Below, piece after piece: positions 63,779 to 64,000 of a stretch of 64,000 bases of DNA. The stretch covers positions 62,001 through 126,000 of the forward strand of contig NZ_JHYI01000019.1 in the NCBI RefSeq assembly GCF_000621445.1. The letters run 5' to 3'. The notes under the pieces were generated by a model, which was not told the origin of the DNA, made no database searches, and saw only the letters and a program-made list of their open reading frames with translations. The position numbers and the translations under genes were made by a program. Numbering within the stretch: the first letter of the stretch is position 1; each line of letters starts with the position of its first letter. Source of the DNA: Alkalihalobacillus bogoriensis ATCC BAA-922. GTDB taxonomy: Bacteria; Bacillota; Bacilli; Bacillales; Bacillaceae_F.

Positions 63779-64000
63779 ATGACAGTGGAAAATAGTAAAG
63801 CTTTAATTATATCTAATCAAGATGAACTAATTATGGATGTTCAGCATCTTTTAGCGATTGAAGAAATCGAAAGTGATGTAGAGACTGAATTTACATCGTC
63901 TTTTAATAAAGGTTATACATATAGCGTATTTATTTTCGATGAATCTGCTGCATACGCTATTGATAAAGAAGCTTTGCCTCAACCTGCAATAATCTATGTT
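63779..64000 (+). CDS. CpaE/TadZ-like protein, N-terminal part, cut by window end
   Basis: The first 74 residues of a protein starting ATG 63779 (GAAGGGAAGTA upstream): KALIISNQDELIMDVQHLLA and KGYTYSVFIFDESAAYAIDK. The strand-helix-strand pattern and the position after cpaB fit the receiver-like N-terminal domain of CpaE/TadZ, the ATPase that places Tad machinery in the cell. The diagnostic ATPase part lies outside the window. Confidence 0.6.
   Translation, partial: MTVENSKALIISNQDELIMDVQHLLAIEEIESDVETEFTSSFNKGYTYSVFIFDESAAYAIDKEALPQPAIIYV

Overview
The window is chromosomal DNA from a low-GC, endospore-forming Bacillaceae bacterium. Gene order from dapB through mgsA, bshB1, bshA, cca, birA, panBCD and dinG, then ypmA, ypmB, aspB, asnS, dnaD, nth, ypoC, and the opposed recU-ponA pair with yppC, yppE and sspM, is that of the Bacillus subtilis 'ypm/ypp' segment. 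Bacillithiol genes, RacA, SspM and a YjcZ cluster support a spore former that uses bacillithiol. The sequence alone does not fix the genus. No phage, IS element, CRISPR array, tRNA or rRNA was seen.

Layout: 1-5032 is one tightly packed run (dapB partial, mgsA, bshB1, bshA, cca, birA) for lysine and cell wall precursors, the methylglyoxal bypass, bacillithiol, tRNA maturation and biotin. The cca reading frame has no usable start codon before its nucleotidyltransferase motif and seems to carry an extra A near its 5' end. 5033-7453 is a pantothenate unit: a sigma-A promoter, a structured leader with mutually exclusive stems (probably the pan RNA motif), panBCD and a terminator. 7454-23377 is mostly co-directional: a TPR protein, DinG, a lipoprotein with a degenerate metallo-beta-lactamase fold, MtaD, YpmA/B, AspB, AsnS, DnaD, Nth, YpoC and the two-GTPase dynamin-like DynA. 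24406-27681 is recU-ponA on the minus strand.

27873-33631 holds sporulation and small genes (yppC, sspM with a sigma-G promoter, racA, yppE), a sulfurtransferase, a TRIC-family membrane protein and ilvA. 33855-36078 is a chemotaxis pair (cheV, hemAT). 36582-48754 mixes a YitT-type membrane protein, an NlpC/P60 cell-wall hydrolase, a PfpI-family protein, RNase Z, four tandem 28-residue YjcZ peptides, a class V aminotransferase, three small redox proteins including bacilliredoxin, a phosphoesterase, a CvfC-like protein and the YdbS/YdbT pair. 49009-54540 carries a guanylate-kinase-like protein with an altered P-loop, an MBL hydrolase, the XpaC/TelA pair, an NRDE protein and YqkK. 55438-61582 is the glutamate synthase operon. 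The end (62278-64000) opens a Tad/Flp pilus-like operon: an unrecognised protein, a CpaB-like SAF protein and the N-terminus of a CpaE/TadZ-like protein.

The intergenic spaces are unusual. At least four repeat families occur: (A) a roughly 187-bp imperfect palindrome; (B) a 60-160 bp element that follows A in two places; (C) decayed copies of a small zinc-ribbon-like ORF, each ending in the same type of hairpin and preceded by GGACAAAAC hairpins; and (D) an element with four copies of a 15-20 bp CGGACAT-n-TTCCG motif in forward-forward-reverse-reverse order, in three tandem units at 49.65-50.28 kb and one unit at 61.65-61.84 kb. Family D, the pan leader, the YjcZ array and the Tad-like operon start are the best leads for undescribed biology.
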